From contig JBDTMC010000056.1 in the NCBI GenBank assembly GCA_039934475.1, positions 1 to 24,741 of the forward strand: a stretch of DNA of 24,741 nt, in the 5' to 3' direction. How positions within the stretch are numbered: the first letter of the stretch is position 1; each line of letters opens with the position of its first letter. Source of the DNA: JBDTMC01 sp039934475. GTDB taxonomy: Bacteria > Acidobacteriota > Terriglobia > Bryobacterales > Bryobacteraceae. A model generated the notes under the pieces. It saw only the letters and a program-made list of their open reading frames with translations. It did no database searches and had not been told where the DNA came from. This document shows, piece by piece, positions 1-8,233 of this stretch. The translations under genes were made by a program, and so were the position numbers.

Positions 1-3000
1 AGAGAACTGGCGCTCCTCTTCGTTGTCGATGGATTCGAGCTTGGCAGCCAGGGCAAAGAAAGCGCGGTATCCCTCGAAATCCATCGCGCGCAACGAACTG
101 AGATAGGGGAACAACGTGCGGTATTGTGCCGTAAATTGCGCCAGAATGAGGGCCGATTGCGCATCCATCGGCTCAGCCCGATGGGCTTCTATCCGCGACA
201 CCGCAACCAGGTTGTCGAGTTCAGTTCGCTTCACACCGTGAAAGGTGTATTCGAGGGAGGCCAGACGGAGCAGAATCGCATCCTCTTCCTCGGGCACCGT
301 CACCTTCGACATCCGTTTTTGCAGGCGGTTCAAGCCCCCTTCGCGAGAGGTGCCTTTGGCCACAAGCCAAACTTCCGGACCGCCGGGAAATTCCACGTGA
401 CCTTCGTCGTCAACCGGCGTCTCAGAGAGAAACTCTGAGAACGAGTCGTCGCGCGGGGGACGGATTGCGCCGTTGGGAAGTGACTGCGTGAAACGCTGAT
501 AGAACTTCTCAACCCGCGCGGGAGTGCGCGTGAAGAAACGCTGGCGCGGCGAATCGATTTCGGATAAGGCGTGATAGTAAGCGAGTAGCCTGCCGCCATC
601 TTTTTTCAAAAGCGCCCGCAGGAAAGCATCGGGTTGGGCCGGACTGGCTCCGGCGGCGCGTTCCCAAGCCGCGTTGGCGGCGGCGCCTCCGGGGACAACC
701 ACACGGCCATCCTTAACGGCGAGGCAAACGGCGTAAATGGCGAGGAGATCCGAATAGTCCGTGGCGAGAGTCTTCAGAGGGGCGGCTTTGAGAAGTGCAA
801 GGGCGGTGGCACGATCCACGGAGTTAAGGCCGACGTAAGTCTTGGCGAGACGCGGATCGCGTGCCATTGCTTCGGTGAATCCGCCCGGCAGCGATTCCTT
901 GTCATAAAACACCTTCCGCCACTCCTCCTCGGGTGGAAAGACAGCAGCGCGTGTGTGGCGAATCTCGATCATGAATGGCTTCTTTTGCGCCAGCGCCTCA
1001 TTCAGGGCAACGCTGTCCAACTCAATGGCCGCAGCGGTTTCCTGCCGGCCGGCTGCTTCGCCCTTTTCCACGGCATCGATACGCAGCCCCTCCTTGGTGG
1101 ACTTCATGCGAAGGCCGAGGATCGCGAGCACTTTTTCCGTCAGCCGGCGCGCAGTCTTGTCGTTCAGCGAAAGTGTGACGGTGGTGCGATCGCCGTCCTT
1201 CTTACCGAGGGCTTCCAGAGCGCGGACGCGTTCAAAGTGCTTGCGCATGGTCTCTGAGAAGACCTCGAGCGCTTTCTTGTCGGCATATTGAAGCGTGCTG
1301 GCGATGGAGCCCGCCAGGTCGCGGAAGAAACGATCGGGGTGCGGATTGACGTCGAGTCGCGCCATGGTGGCCACCGATTCCAGCCCGCCCGGCACGATGG
1401 TAGTTGCCTGGGCATCGTCCGGCTTGCCGCTCGGAAAGAGGGTTTGGGCCGTCGTCTCGCCCTGCGCCGCCAGACGCTCGCGGAACCAGGCCGCGTCGTC
1501 CATCGCGCCGTCGCGAAGGGACACCAGAAGACCGCGGCGGAGAACCGCCACACCAGCTTCCGCGGAGGGCGGAGGGATCGCGGCGAGCTTGCGATACTCC
1601 CCAGCCGCCGCCGGGCCAAAGGTATCTTCGGAGCGGGCGAACCGCTCCAGCACGGCACGATCCGCGCTCGCGGCCTGCAGGCCCACGGACAGAGCCATAC
1701 GCGCCTTACGCCATTCGCCGGAGCGCATCAGTAGATCATTTTCGAGAACACGCAGACGGCCCGACGCAGGGACAGCCGCGATTCCAGCGGTGGCGGCCGC
1801 CAGAGCAGCCGGATAGTGGGCGTGGCGCTCTTCGAAACTCGCGAGCCCCCAGTGCGCGGCCTCGTAGGCGTTGTCTGCGGCAATGGCCATACGCCAGGTT
1901 TCCACCGCGCGCTTGGGCTGCTTGGCGGCCTCCCACCAGCTTGCCAAAGAGGCGCAGATCGGAGCCGAAGACGGCTTGGCAGCAGTTGCCGCTTCCAGGT
2001 GAACGGCAGCCTTGGCGATCTGTTGCCGTTGCAGGTAGCCGTCGATGAGGACCAGGCGCGGGTCAAGCAGAGAACCGTCCAAGGCGAGCGCATGCTCAAG
2101 GGCGTCTGAGCGACGCTCCCAGTCGTTTGACTTCGCCGCCAGTTCGGCCCGCAACAGCCACAGCTCCAGATTCTTCGGCTCCATCGACAGACTCTCTTCG
2201 CTCAGGGTCAGGCCGTCGGAGTTTCGGTTGGCGGAGGCGGCCAGTCGCGCCAGGAAATCGGCGCCCTCGGCGGAGTGGACGCTCAACTGGCGCGCCTTTT
2301 CGAGTGGCGCGGCCGACTTGTCTTTCGATCCGGAAAGGTATAGCGCGCGCCCAAGCGAATCGAATAGCGCGCCGTCGTTGGGACGCAGGTCGGCGAGCAG
2401 AGTGAGCAGCCGCGCCTGGTTTCCGAAGTCACCCGAACGCCCGAGGATCCGCGCGCCCAAATCCAAAGCGTCCTCGGCGCGAGGATTGATAGCGAGGGCG
2501 GTTTCGATCAAAGGAACGGCATCGGAAGCCTGGGACTTGGAGTCGGCCTGAAGGTCGCGAAGCCCGCGCGTGGCCGCATCCAGTTGCAGATACCGCGCCG
2601 GGTCGGGAAGCTGAAACGAAGGCGCCGCCGTCACTGCCGGAAAGGAAAGGGATTCACCGTTGGGACTGCGGACCTCCGCGCGATAGAGCCGGAAACCGTC
2701 GGGCGGCGCGGTCTGCGCGGTCACCACTTCTACCATCTCCGGTGCAACCGCGGGGACACCTGCCAACCATTCCGTAAGTGAACCAGCTGAGCTGCCGGCA
2801 GTCCCTTTGATGGTGGGACCAAGCACCGCGGCGTCATCGCCTTCCACCTGGACAACACTCAGCCGCAGTCGCTGCCCAGTGAAGCGTGTCAGCATAAGGG
2901 CCGCCGTATAGTCGCGCGCCCCTTCCGGCACCTCGGGCAATCGTCCGATCACCAACACTTGGGCCCATCCGTCACCCAACGACGGCGCGGCGGAACCAAT

Positions 3001-3396
3001 CTGCCTGTACAGAGCAAGTGCGCTCTCGGGCGAAACCGGCGCCGGTTCGGGCGACGTTGCGATTTCGGCCAGCGCCGCCCGGAGTTGGGCGCGCGTGGCA
3101 AACGGACCGGCGAACTGAATGTTGCCGTTGCCAAGCACCGCTATGCGCAGTTCCTGATCGGAGCCGGGTTTCTTCAACAGGCTGGGGAACGCCGGTTGCA
3201 GTGCTTTCCAGTCGTCCGATGTTAGCGTATCCAAAAGTAAAAGGACTGTAAGTCGCGGAGACGGTTTCACACCCTCCGGCGCGATCGCCGGTTGCAGCAG
3301 TACTAGATCGGGGCCGGCGGCATAGCTTCTCGCGGATAGGACAGCGAGTAACAGTGCTACCAGACTAAGAAAACAGAATGGCCCCCGCTGAAGCAT
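1..3396 (-). CDS. Large exported TPR-repeat protein, 3' end beyond left edge
   Basis: The minus-strand frame is open from ATG at 3396 to the window edge: 1132 codons with no stop, so the C-terminus is missing. The start MLQRGPFCFLSLVALLLAV followed by an A-x-A-like site (SYA|AGP) looks like a Sec signal peptide, which places the protein outside the cytoplasm. Residues about 45-240 resemble a degenerate VWA-like fold (a hydrophobic strand LTVLLLLDTLT, then alternating strands and helices). From about residue 280 to 700 there are repeated TPR-like helical pairs containing motifs such as ALAINPRAEDALDLGARIL and LRPNDGALFDSLGRALYLSG. The rest is helical without a recognised domain. ATG 3396 was chosen because the other nearby ATG (3403) is in a frame that stops after twelve codons. 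TPR arrays usually scaffold protein-protein contacts; no specific partner can be named. It is transcribed divergently from the permease at 3465. Confidence 0.85.
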   Translation of the reverse strand, partial: MLQRGPFCFLSLVALLLAVLSARSYAAGPDLVLLQPAIAPEGVKPSPRLTVLLLLDTLTSDDWKALQPAFPSLLKKPGSDQELRIAVLGNGNIQFAGPFATRAQLRAALAEIATSPEPAPVSPESALALYRQIGSAAPSLGDGWAQVLVIGRLPEVPEGARDYTAALMLTRFTGQRLRLSVVQVEGDDAAVLGPTIKGTAGSSAGSLTEWLAGVPAVAPEMVEVVTAQTAPPDGFRLYRAEVRSPNGESLSFPAVTAAPSFQLPDPARYLQLDAATRGLRDLQADSKSQASDAVPLIETALAINPRAEDALDLGARILGRSGDFGNQARLLTLLADLRPNDGALFDSLGRALYLSGSKDKSAAPLEKARQLSVHSAEGADFLARLAASANRNSDGLTLSEESLSMEPKNLELWLLRAELAAKSNDWERRSDALEHALALDGSLLDPRLVLIDGYLQRQQIAKAAVHLEAATAAKPSSAPICASLASWWEAAKQPKRAVETWRMAIAADNAYEAAHWGLASFEERHAHYPAALAAATAGIAAVPASGRLRVLENDLLMRSGEWRKARMALSVGLQAASADRAVLERFARSEDTFGPAAAGEYRKLAAIPPPSAEAGVAVLRRGLLVSLRDGAMDDAAWFRERLAAQGETTAQTLFPSGKPDDAQATTIVPGGLESVATMARLDVNPHPDRFFRDLAGSIASTLQYADKKALEVFSETMRKHFERVRALEALGKKDGDRTTVTLSLNDKTARRLTEKVLAILGLRMKSTKEGLRIDAVEKGEAAGRQETAAAIELDSVALNEALAQKKPFMIEIRHTRAAVFPPEEEWRKVFYDKESLPGGFTEAMARDPRLAKTYVGLNSVDRATALALLKAAPLKTLATDYSDLLAIYAVCLAVKDGRVVVPGGAAANAAWERAAGASPAQPDAFLRALLKKDGGRLLAYYHALSEIDSPRQRFFTRTPARVEKFYQRFTQSLPNGAIRPPRDDSFSEFLSETPVDDEGHVEFPGGPEVWLVAKGTSREGGLNRLQKRMSKVTVPEEEDAILLRLASLEYTFHGVKRTELDNLVAVSRIEAHRAEPMDAQSALILAQFTAQYRTLFPYLSSLRAMDFEGYRAFFALAAKLESIDNEEERQFS

Positions 3397-3464
3397 GCTC
3401 CATAGTATAGTCCTCGAACAGGGTCAATTTACAGGCCACCCTCCGCTCGCGTTACGCTGGATGC

Positions 3465-4793
3465 TTGTCCCAGGCGATTGACACCACCGATAGACCAGCG
3501 CTGGCGCGGCGATTGGGTTTGTTCGACGCCACGATGATCGTCATGGGCGGCATCGTGGGCTCGGGCGTGTTCATCAATCCCTACGTGGTGGCGCGTGTGG
3601 TCCATACACCGCTGATGATTCTGGGCGCTTGGACCATTGGCGGGATGATTGCCCTGGCGGGCGCGTTCATCTACGCGGAACTGGCCGCGCGCCGGCCGAA
3701 TCTGGGCGGACAGTACGCCTACATCCGTGAGGCGTGGCATCCGATGACCGCGTTTCTCTATGGATGGGCACTGCTGCTGGTGACCCAAACCGGCGGAATG
3801 GCGGCCGTGGCCGTCACCTTCTCGCGCTACTTCATTGAGATCACCGGCACTCATCTCTCCGATGGGATGGTGGCCAGCCTCACGCTGGCCGCGCTGACAG
3901 TAGTGAATTGCCTCGGCGTGCGCAGCGGCAGCACCGTGCAGAATATTCTGATGGTGCTGAAGCTGGGCGCGGTGGCAGCGCTGGTGGTGGTGGGATTAAC
4001 GTATTCGGGAGGGCCGGCGCTGGCGCTTAAGCCTCTGTTCGATCGTCCGGTGTCTCCCGGTCTGTTCACCGCGATGGGTGCGGCCTTAACACCCGTATTG
4101 TTCGCCTATGGCGGCTGGCAGACCGCCAGTTTCATGACCGCCGAGTTGAAGAACCCACGGCGAGACCTGGTGCGCGGGCTGCTGCTGGGCGTGGCGGGCG
4201 TGATTGTGTTGTACCTGGCCGTGAACTGGGTGTGCCTGCGAGCCTTGGGACCGGCGGGACTGGCGGCCACAACAACGCCCGCGTCAACAGTCATGCGCTT
4301 GGCGCTGGGCGAACAGGGCGGGCGTTGGACGGCCATTGCCGTCGCAGTTTCAACACTCGGCTTTCTCAGCCAGGGGATGTTGACGGCGCCGCGCGTCTAC
4401 TTCGCGATGGCCGCCGACGGACTCTTCTTCCGCCAGGTGGCGTGGGTATCCCCTAGCACACGGGTTCCGGTAGTCTCGATTGCGATGCAGGGTGTGATGG
4501 CAACCGTGATCGCGTTGTCAGGCAAATACGAGCAGATCTTGAACTACGTGGTGTCAGTGGATTTCATCTTCTTCGGATTGACGGGGGCTGCTTTGTTTGT
4601 GTTCCGCAAACGGGATACGGGCGGCGCCGGATTTCGTGTTCCCGGCCATCCCTTTACTACCGCATTCTTCGTCGTGGCGTGCGCGGGAGTGGTAGCTTCC
4701 ACCGTCTATAGCTATCCTTCGAATAGCTTGATCGGCATGGCGATTCTAGCCGCGGGCGTACCCGCTTATTACCTTTGGAGGAAACCGGTTTGA
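3465..4793 (+). CDS. APC-family amino-acid permease
   Basis: A 442-residue polytopic inner-membrane transporter, the usual length for amino acid-polyamine-organocation carriers of the LAT/SteT-like branch. The N-terminal segment contains the family's unwound-helix signature (IVMGGIVGSGVFINP, residues about 25-39), and a conserved Gly-rich helix-loop follows (ELAARRPNLGGQYAYIREAW). About twelve hydrophobic segments can be traced. The start is TTG 3465: the ATG at 3460 is in a frame that stops at once, and the next in-frame ATG (codon 24) would cut into helix 1. The ribosome-binding site is weak. The stop TGA overlaps the start of the aminotransferase by four bases, so import and transamination of an amino acid are probably linked. 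The substrate cannot be read from the sequence. Confidence 0.9.
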   Translation: MSQAIDTTDRPALARRLGLFDATMIVMGGIVGSGVFINPYVVARVVHTPLMILGAWTIGGMIALAGAFIYAELAARRPNLGGQYAYIREAWHPMTAFLYGWALLLVTQTGGMAAVAVTFSRYFIEITGTHLSDGMVASLTLAALTVVNCLGVRSGSTVQNILMVLKLGAVAALVVVGLTYSGGPALALKPLFDRPVSPGLFTAMGAALTPVLFAYGGWQTASFMTAELKNPRRDLVRGLLLGVAGVIVLYLAVNWVCLRALGPAGLAATTTPASTVMRLALGEQGGRWTAIAVAVSTLGFLSQGMLTAPRVYFAMAADGLFFRQVAWVSPSTRVPVVSIAMQGVMATVIALSGKYEQILNYVVSVDFIFFGLTGAALFVFRKRDTGGAGFRVPGHPFTTAFFVVACAGVVASTVYSYPSNSLIGMAILAAGVPAYYLWRKPV

Positions 4794-5857
4794 TTTCACC
4801 CTACTCGCCATACATGGAGTTCGCAAAGACGCGCCAAGCGGGCCGGTACACGCTGGCCACCAGCGGCATTCGCAATTGCCCTTTGTCATTGCTACCGGTG
4901 ACGCTGGAGGAACTGTCTCTCGATCGGCCCGGAGGCTATGGCTATGGACCGTTGCAGGAAGCACTGGCCAGGCACTGCTCGGTGACACCGGATTGCGTGG
5001 TCGCCGCCGGTGGAACGTCGATGGCGAACTATCTGGCCATAGGGGCGATGGTGGAACCCGGCGACGAAGTGCTGGTCGAGTCGCCTACGTACGAACTGAT
5101 CCTCGCGGTGCTGCGATACCTGCGCTTGAATGTGAAGCAGTTCCAACGGCGGCCCGAGGATGGTTACCGCATCGACGTCGAAGAAGTTCGCCGATTGGTT
5201 ACTCCCAAAACGAAGTTGATCATCCTCACTAATCTGCATAACCCATCCAGCGCGCTGGTGGATGAGGCGACGTTACGCGCGCTGGGAGAGCTAGGGCCGC
5301 ACGTGCTGGTGGATGAGGTCTATCTGCCGGCGCTGTTTGAAGCAACTCCGCTCAGCGCGTTCCATTTAGGACCGCAGTTCATCGTCACAACCAGTTTGAC
5401 CAAAGTCTATGGCCTCAGCGGTATCCGTTGCGGCTGGATTCTCGCCGCGCCGGACCTGGCGTGGCGGATGTGGCGGTTGAACGATCTGTTCGGTGTCGTC
5501 CCGCCCCACCCCACTGAGCAAATGGGCGTGATTGCGTTGGCGAACTTGGGCCCGCTGGCGCAGCGAGCGAGGAACATTCTGGATGCGAACCGCCCCGTGC
5601 TGAACGCCTTCCTGTCCTCACGACGCGACCTGGACTCCACGCCGTCGGAGTTCGGAACAATCTCATTTCCGAGGATCAAAGCGGGCCGCGTCAACGAATT
5701 CTGCGACATGCTGCGATCAAAGTATGAGACGACCGTGGTACAGGGCGAATACTTCGACTGCCCCGACCATATCCGTATTGGCATCGGCGGCGATCCGGAG
5801 ATGACCGCCGAGGGTTTAAAACGCCTCGCGCTGGCGTTAGACGAGTGGGGCCATTAA
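4790..5857 (+). CDS. PLP-dependent aminotransferase, class I/II fold
   Basis: A 355-residue fold-type I aminotransferase. Visible landmarks are a Gly-rich cofactor loop (GGTSMANY, about 74-81), the Asn of a TNLHNPSS motif (N151), Asp/Tyr of VLVDEVY (D175, Y178) contacting the pyridine ring, the Schiff-base lysine in TTSLTKVYGLSGIRCGW (K205), and the substrate-carboxylate arginine in DHIRIGIG (R329). TTG 4790 is preferred over the TTG at 4775 because a good Shine-Dalgarno (GGAGG, 4777-4781) sits eight bases upstream and would otherwise be inside the gene. The start overlaps the permease TGA (TTGA arrangement), so the two are translationally coupled. The family includes aromatic and branched-chain aminotransferases, and specificity is not evident. 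The stop codon shares bases with that of the convergent stress-protein gene. Confidence 0.9.
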   Translation: MISPYSPYMEFAKTRQAGRYTLATSGIRNCPLSLLPVTLEELSLDRPGGYGYGPLQEALARHCSVTPDCVVAAGGTSMANYLAIGAMVEPGDEVLVESPTYELILAVLRYLRLNVKQFQRRPEDGYRIDVEEVRRLVTPKTKLIILTNLHNPSSALVDEATLRALGELGPHVLVDEVYLPALFEATPLSAFHLGPQFIVTTSLTKVYGLSGIRCGWILAAPDLAWRMWRLNDLFGVVPPHPTEQMGVIALANLGPLAQRARNILDANRPVLNAFLSSRRDLDSTPSEFGTISFPRIKAGRVNEFCDMLRSKYETTVVQGEYFDCPDHIRIGIGGDPEMTAEGLKRLALALDEWGH

Positions 5858-6726
5858 ACGCTCACCACCGGACACGGCGACTGGCGAATGATTGAGTACG
5901 CATTCTGCCGCAGCCGTCCAAAGACACCCGCGGCCGTGCCACGCCCGATCACCAGCAGATCGGCCTTTTCGCGCCCCGCGATATCGCATACCACCTTCGG
6001 AGGATCGCCGCTATCGATGATGACGTCGCCTTCCAGTGGCACGTCGCACTCGATCTTCGCGATCGCATCGCGGGCCGACGCGGCCAGGTGGCTCTTCCAA
6101 TCCGGATCGAAATACTCGCCGGCATGGCCTTCCAGTGACGGCGTCGCGTGAACAACCAAAAGCCGGGCGTCGTACTCGGCGGCAAACGTGGAGGCCCACT
6201 GCAGCGTCTTGCAGCTTTGCGCACCCAGATCGAGGGCAACAATCACCGTCTTGAAGGCGATGTGATCGAAGCTTGGCGCTTCGTCAAGATGAACACCGGT
6301 CCAGATCGGGCAATCGGCATCGTGTAGCACTTTGGCCGTCACCGAACCGAGGACAAAGCGGCGGAACGGACCATATCCGTGGGTAGGCATCATCACGAGG
6401 TTGATGTCGTGATCGTGGGCGTAGCTGACGATGTTGCGCGACGGGTCGCCTTCCAACAGCACGCGTTCGGTAGGAATCGCCGAGAGTTCTTCGGCCAGGT
6501 AGGTCTTCAACTCCTCCCGCATCTGCTCTGTGCGGGTGGCAAACAGCTCATCGAGAACCGCCCCGCCCACTTCCACGGAACTGAATTCGTAGTGCGGCGG
6601 TGGCACGACATGCAGCAGCGTCACCTCCACATTGAAACGCCCGGCCAGGGCGTGGAGGTAACGGGCCGCGCCTTGACAGCGGCCGGAGAAGTCAACGGGT
6701 AGAAGAACTTTTCTCAGCGGCAGCAT
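5854..6726 (-). CDS. Tandem universal stress protein (two UspA domains)
   Basis: A 290-residue protein with two UspA domains (about 1-148 and 155-290). Each begins with a hydrophobic beta strand followed by Asp (KVLLPVDFSG; KTVIVALDLG). Domain 1 ends with an ATP-loop-like THGYGPFRRFVLGSVT. Domain 2 has the related GRGTAAGVFGRLRQNAYSI, in which the usual small Gly-Ser element is changed, so only domain 1 looks likely to bind nucleotide. ATG 6726 has a strong upstream GAAGGAG. It lies 72 bases downstream of the NapC-type cytochrome gene on the same strand and could be the last gene of that cluster; the gap holds a hairpin. Usp proteins commonly accompany anaerobic or respiratory regulons, but the role here is inferred from position only. 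Its TAA stop shares bases with the convergent aminotransferase stop in the tetranucleotide TTAA. Confidence 0.9.
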   Translation of the reverse strand: MLPLRKVLLPVDFSGRCQGAARYLHALAGRFNVEVTLLHVVPPPHYEFSSVEVGGAVLDELFATRTEQMREELKTYLAEELSAIPTERVLLEGDPSRNIVSYAHDHDINLVMMPTHGYGPFRRFVLGSVTAKVLHDADCPIWTGVHLDEAPSFDHIAFKTVIVALDLGAQSCKTLQWASTFAAEYDARLLVVHATPSLEGHAGEYFDPDWKSHLAASARDAIAKIECDVPLEGDVIIDSGDPPKVVCDIAGREKADLLVIGRGTAAGVFGRLRQNAYSIIRQSPCPVVSV

Positions 6727-6756
6727 AACTAACTCCTTCGACTTGCAGCGTACAGC

Positions 6757-6782
6757 ACGGGGCGTTCAAAGGGAAGCCCCGT
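6757..6782. other. Intercistronic hairpin between cytochrome and usp genes
   Basis: A perfect 7-bp inverted repeat (ACGGGGC / GCCCCGT) encloses a 12-base loop in the 72-base gap between the NapC-type gene and the stress-protein gene. On the minus strand, where these genes are read, no U-tract follows, so it is not a classic terminator. It could act as an attenuator or protect the upstream mRNA end. Confidence 0.5.
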
Positions 6783-6798
6783 TTCAGACCGGAAATAC

Positions 6799-8226
6799 TT
6801 AGTTGTAACCGAGGTCGGCAAGGATCTTCGGATCGGCCTCATCCATGGCGAGCAACTGGTGACAAGTATTGCAATCCTGCGTGAGCGTCTTCCCTCCGGC
6901 TTTGGCGGTGCGTTCATCGTGGCAGCGGAAACACCCCGGAAAATCGTTGTGACCGAGGTTATTGGGATAGATGCCCCAGTTCACCTTCATTGCCGGAAAG
7001 ACATTGCGTTGATAGAGAGCGCCGACCGCGCGGGAAGCCCGGGCGACATCGGCCTGGCGCGTCTGCCAGATTGCCGGTTGGCTGGTCTTGTAGTAGGTTT
7101 CCATGCCGGCGACAATGTCAATCGCAGCCTGTTCCTGGCTCGGATAATCCTTCTTCAGCAGCGCAAGGGCCGTCTTCTTCACGAAGGGCAACGTCGGCGA
7201 GACTTCGCCCGTGGCCATGATTTTGTCCAAGCCCCGATCGGGCAGTTCATACGCATGGGACGGGCGGTTATGGCAGTCCATGCAGTCCATGGTGCGGATT
7301 TCGTTATTGCCCGGCAGGTCGCCTTTGGCATCGGCTGCCTGGAAGACCAGTTGCTTCCCGTCCGCGCCGTTGTACTCCACCCACGGGATGGTCTGACGTT
7401 GCGGGTCGCTGGCAGCGTAGCGAATGTTGACTCCCACTCCCAAGTGCGCGCTGTGGATTCCGCGATGCGAGCCTGCTCCGCCAATGCGCACCAGAAGGAC
7501 GCTCTTGGTGAGGGTGTTAGTTTCGTCGTCGGCATACTTGGGGACGACACGAACGCGATCGGCGCCGAACTTCTGGGGCCAGTGGCAAACCTCGCATGTC
7601 TCCCTCGCCGGGCGAAGGTTCTTCACAGGAGTGGGTATTGGTTTGGGATATAAGTCGAGAGTAACTGCAATCACCTGCCAGGCTCCGGAGAGCTTACTCT
7701 TCACGAACCAGGACGCGCCGGGGCCGATATGGCACTTCACGCACTCCACCCGCGAGTGGGGGGAGTTTTGATAGGCGGTGTATTCCGGCTGCATCACGGT
7801 ATGGCACGTCTGTCCACAAAACGCCGTGCTCTCCATGTAACCCACGGCGCTATAACTGAGATGAGCGCCGATCAGAACGTTGACGAACGTGGTGAGGGCG
7901 ATGAAGGTAACCAGCCGCCGTAGTTTCACGTTGGTCCAATCGAGGGGAGGAAACGACACCGGCCTGCCGCGCCGTGTGCTCACCCAGATGCCTAGAGGGA
8001 TCAGCAGCAGGCCGGCGATGAAGACCGCCGGCAGGGCGAAGAATCCCAGAATTCCGATGTAGGGGTTGTCCACCTCGCCGCTCACCATGGTGGGCAGCAT
8101 GAGAATCCAGAGTATGGCTGAGGAAGTCACAATGACGACCCCAATCAAGCTGATCACATTATTGGACAGATACACCAACGGCGAAAGCCAGTCGCGGAAG
8201 CGGGCGCTCGGGTTTTTTTGTTCCAT
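6799..8226 (-). CDS. NapC/NirT-type membrane-anchored six-heme cytochrome c (ImcH-like architecture)
   Basis: A 475-residue protein with three hydrophobic helices (about 20-46, 56-82, 104-124) and then a large periplasmic part. Heme-attachment motifs are CGQTCH (137-142, three residues between the cysteines), CVKCH (162), CEVCH (211), CMDCH (315), CFRCH (432) and CNTCH (452). The stretch from the first motif through VKCHIGPGASWFVKSKLSG is typical of NapC/NirT quinol-oxidising cytochromes. Three N-terminal helices plus a long multiheme domain recall Geobacter ImcH, an inner-membrane cytochrome for high-potential extracellular acceptors. That comparison is from memory of the architecture, not an alignment. 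The expected role is to take electrons from the quinol pool to periplasmic carriers. It starts seven bases after the nine-heme gene stops, with no strong ribosome site, which suggests coupled translation. Confidence 0.9.
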   Translation of the reverse strand: MEQKNPSARFRDWLSPLVYLSNNVISLIGVVIVTSSAILWILMLPTMVSGEVDNPYIGILGFFALPAVFIAGLLLIPLGIWVSTRRGRPVSFPPLDWTNVKLRRLVTFIALTTFVNVLIGAHLSYSAVGYMESTAFCGQTCHTVMQPEYTAYQNSPHSRVECVKCHIGPGASWFVKSKLSGAWQVIAVTLDLYPKPIPTPVKNLRPARETCEVCHWPQKFGADRVRVVPKYADDETNTLTKSVLLVRIGGAGSHRGIHSAHLGVGVNIRYAASDPQRQTIPWVEYNGADGKQLVFQAADAKGDLPGNNEIRTMDCMDCHNRPSHAYELPDRGLDKIMATGEVSPTLPFVKKTALALLKKDYPSQEQAAIDIVAGMETYYKTSQPAIWQTRQADVARASRAVGALYQRNVFPAMKVNWGIYPNNLGHNDFPGCFRCHDERTAKAGGKTLTQDCNTCHQLLAMDEADPKILADLGYN

Positions 8227-8233
8227 GTCGTTG

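Noticed and set aside
634..2551. Several plus-strand frames of 90-214 codons
   Set aside because: All are opposite the continuous 1132-codon TPR gene and overlap one another; Arg/Ala/Pro-rich shadows.
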